A DNA stretch of 64,000 nt from Nitrospirota bacterium (GTDB taxonomy: Bacteria > Nitrospirota_A > Leptospirillia > Leptospirillales > Leptospirillaceae), in contig JAKBPM010000001.1 in the NCBI GenBank assembly GCA_021829515.1, positions 62,001-126,000 on the forward strand, written 5' to 3'. Shown here piece after piece: positions 63,397-64,000 of the stretch. The notes beneath the pieces were generated by a model, which saw nothing but the letters and a program-made list of their open reading frames with translations, made no database searches and had not been told where the DNA came from. A program made the translations under genes and the position numbers. Position 1 is the first letter of the stretch; each line of letters starts with the position of its first letter.

Positions 63397-64000
63397 TTTT
63401 ACAGGGGATCACAAAAAGACTCATGACTCCAACAGGCATCATGACCTTTTCCCTTTCAACCAATATTTTTCTGGCACTGGCAAAGATTACGTGGAGCCAC
63501 AGGATTCACTCTGTATCCATGCTAGCGGACGGCTACCATGCCCTTCTGGACTCCGTTTCCGGGATTCTGTGCCTGGCGGCACTTCTTGTTGCCCAAAAGC
63601 CCCCTGACAAAGATCACCCTTACGGACATATCCGCTTTGAAGCCCTTGCGCAGCTGGGAGTGAGCGCCCTGCTTCTTTTTACCGGATATGAAGTTCTTTC
63701 AAGAACATATGATCAGTTCCATAACCAGATCACACCGAATGTCACATCGGGTTCCTATGTCATCATGCTTTTGGCCATGGCTGTGCAGACGATCACGATG
63801 AGTCTTGAGAAGGTTGTCTACAAAAAAACCGGAAATGCTCTTGTCCACTCCGATGCGCTCCATTTCCAATCGGATATCCTGTCTTCGTTTACGGTGCTTG
63901 CGGGATTAGTGGCATCCGGACTGGGGTACCCTGTCATCGATGAAATTGCGGGCCTTGCCATAGCGATCCTGATCGGACACGCAGGTTGGGAGCTTATGCG
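63393..64000 (+). CDS. Cation diffusion facilitator (CDF) family metal transporter (partial)
   Basis: The frame is open from a GTG at 63393 to the window end (about 202 codons). The GTG overlaps the uvrA stop (GTGA) and has AAAAGGG a few bases upstream; an ATG at 63423 is the alternative. CDF features are visible: 'SMLADGYHALLDSVSGILCL' with the TM2 metal site HxxxD, 'DHPYGHIRFEALAQLGVSAL' and 'HSDALHFQSDILSS' with the TM5 HxxxD. The family exports Zn, Fe, Mn, Co or Cd by proton exchange. The C-terminal domain lies beyond the window, so metal choice cannot be judged. Confidence 0.9.
   Translation, partial: MILQGITKRLMTPTGIMTFSLSTNIFLALAKITWSHRIHSVSMLADGYHALLDSVSGILCLAALLVAQKPPDKDHPYGHIRFEALAQLGVSALLLFTGYEVLSRTYDQFHNQITPNVTSGSYVIMLLAMAVQTITMSLEKVVYKKTGNALVHSDALHFQSDILSSFTVLAGLVASGLGYPVIDEIAGLAIAILIGHAGWELM

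Noticed and set aside
1..64000. tRNA, rRNA, insertion sequences, prophage or CRISPR arrays
   Set aside because: No tRNA arms, transposase motifs, integrase genes or regularly spaced repeats were recognised anywhere in the window.

Overview
This is a dense, moderate-GC bacterial chromosome segment from a diderm (Gram-negative-type) organism. The type II secretion genes, LolA, TonB, lytic transglycosylase and outer-membrane secretin require two membranes. RNase Y, RNase J, a 14-subunit complex I and an MNIO (DUF692) enzyme occur together. With the general feel of the proteins, this suggests a deep-branching Nitrospirota-like lineage such as Leptospirillum. That placement is inference; no rRNA or tRNA is present to confirm it. 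I see no prophage, insertion sequence, CRISPR array or tRNA.

Layout: (1) 1-56, the start of a leftward gene cut by the window edge. (2) 185-10266, a rightward type II secretion operon in the order gspC-D-E-F-G-N-L-M-K, followed by a TPR protein (10343-10948). (3) 11062-15051, a small accessory region: a secreted His-rich peptide with its own terminator, an MNIO/DUF692 enzyme with an extra C-terminal domain, a CheW-CheZ fusion, a 442-base structured non-coding stretch and a Cys-rich YggX-like protein. (4) 15114-20516, leftward: proline dehydrogenase-like protein, SWIM-SNF2 helicase, small membrane protein and lexA. (5) 20526-36218, the complete leftward nuoABCDEFGHIJKLMN operon, with a good sigma-70-like promoter and a perfect 13-bp inverted repeat upstream; lexA follows nuoN by 9 bases. 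(6) 36497-49282, a leftward housekeeping series: rny, ymdB, xseA, xseB, ispA, dxs, tlyA, an epimerase, cutA, an M23 peptidase and secA. Most neighbours overlap. (7) 49511-54850, leftward: tonB-like, slt, a coiled-coil protein, zapA, a 6S RNA and rarA. (8) 54941-64000, rightward: ksgA, rnj, ftsK, lolA, uvrA and a CDF metal transporter that runs off the window.

The best candidate for an undescribed system is the pair at 11062-13085. It joins a signal-peptide-bearing peptide, very rich in His with two Cys, to an MNIO-family oxidase carrying a fused extra domain. MNIO enzymes are known to modify Cys-containing precursor peptides, several of them metal-binding. The adjacent CheW-CheZ fusion is also unusual. 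The complex I NADH module is atypical: NuoF is HydB/HndC-like with extra Fe-S domains, and NuoG has an eight-Cys double ferredoxin motif. A 6S RNA directly downstream of zapA is recognised from its conserved core.
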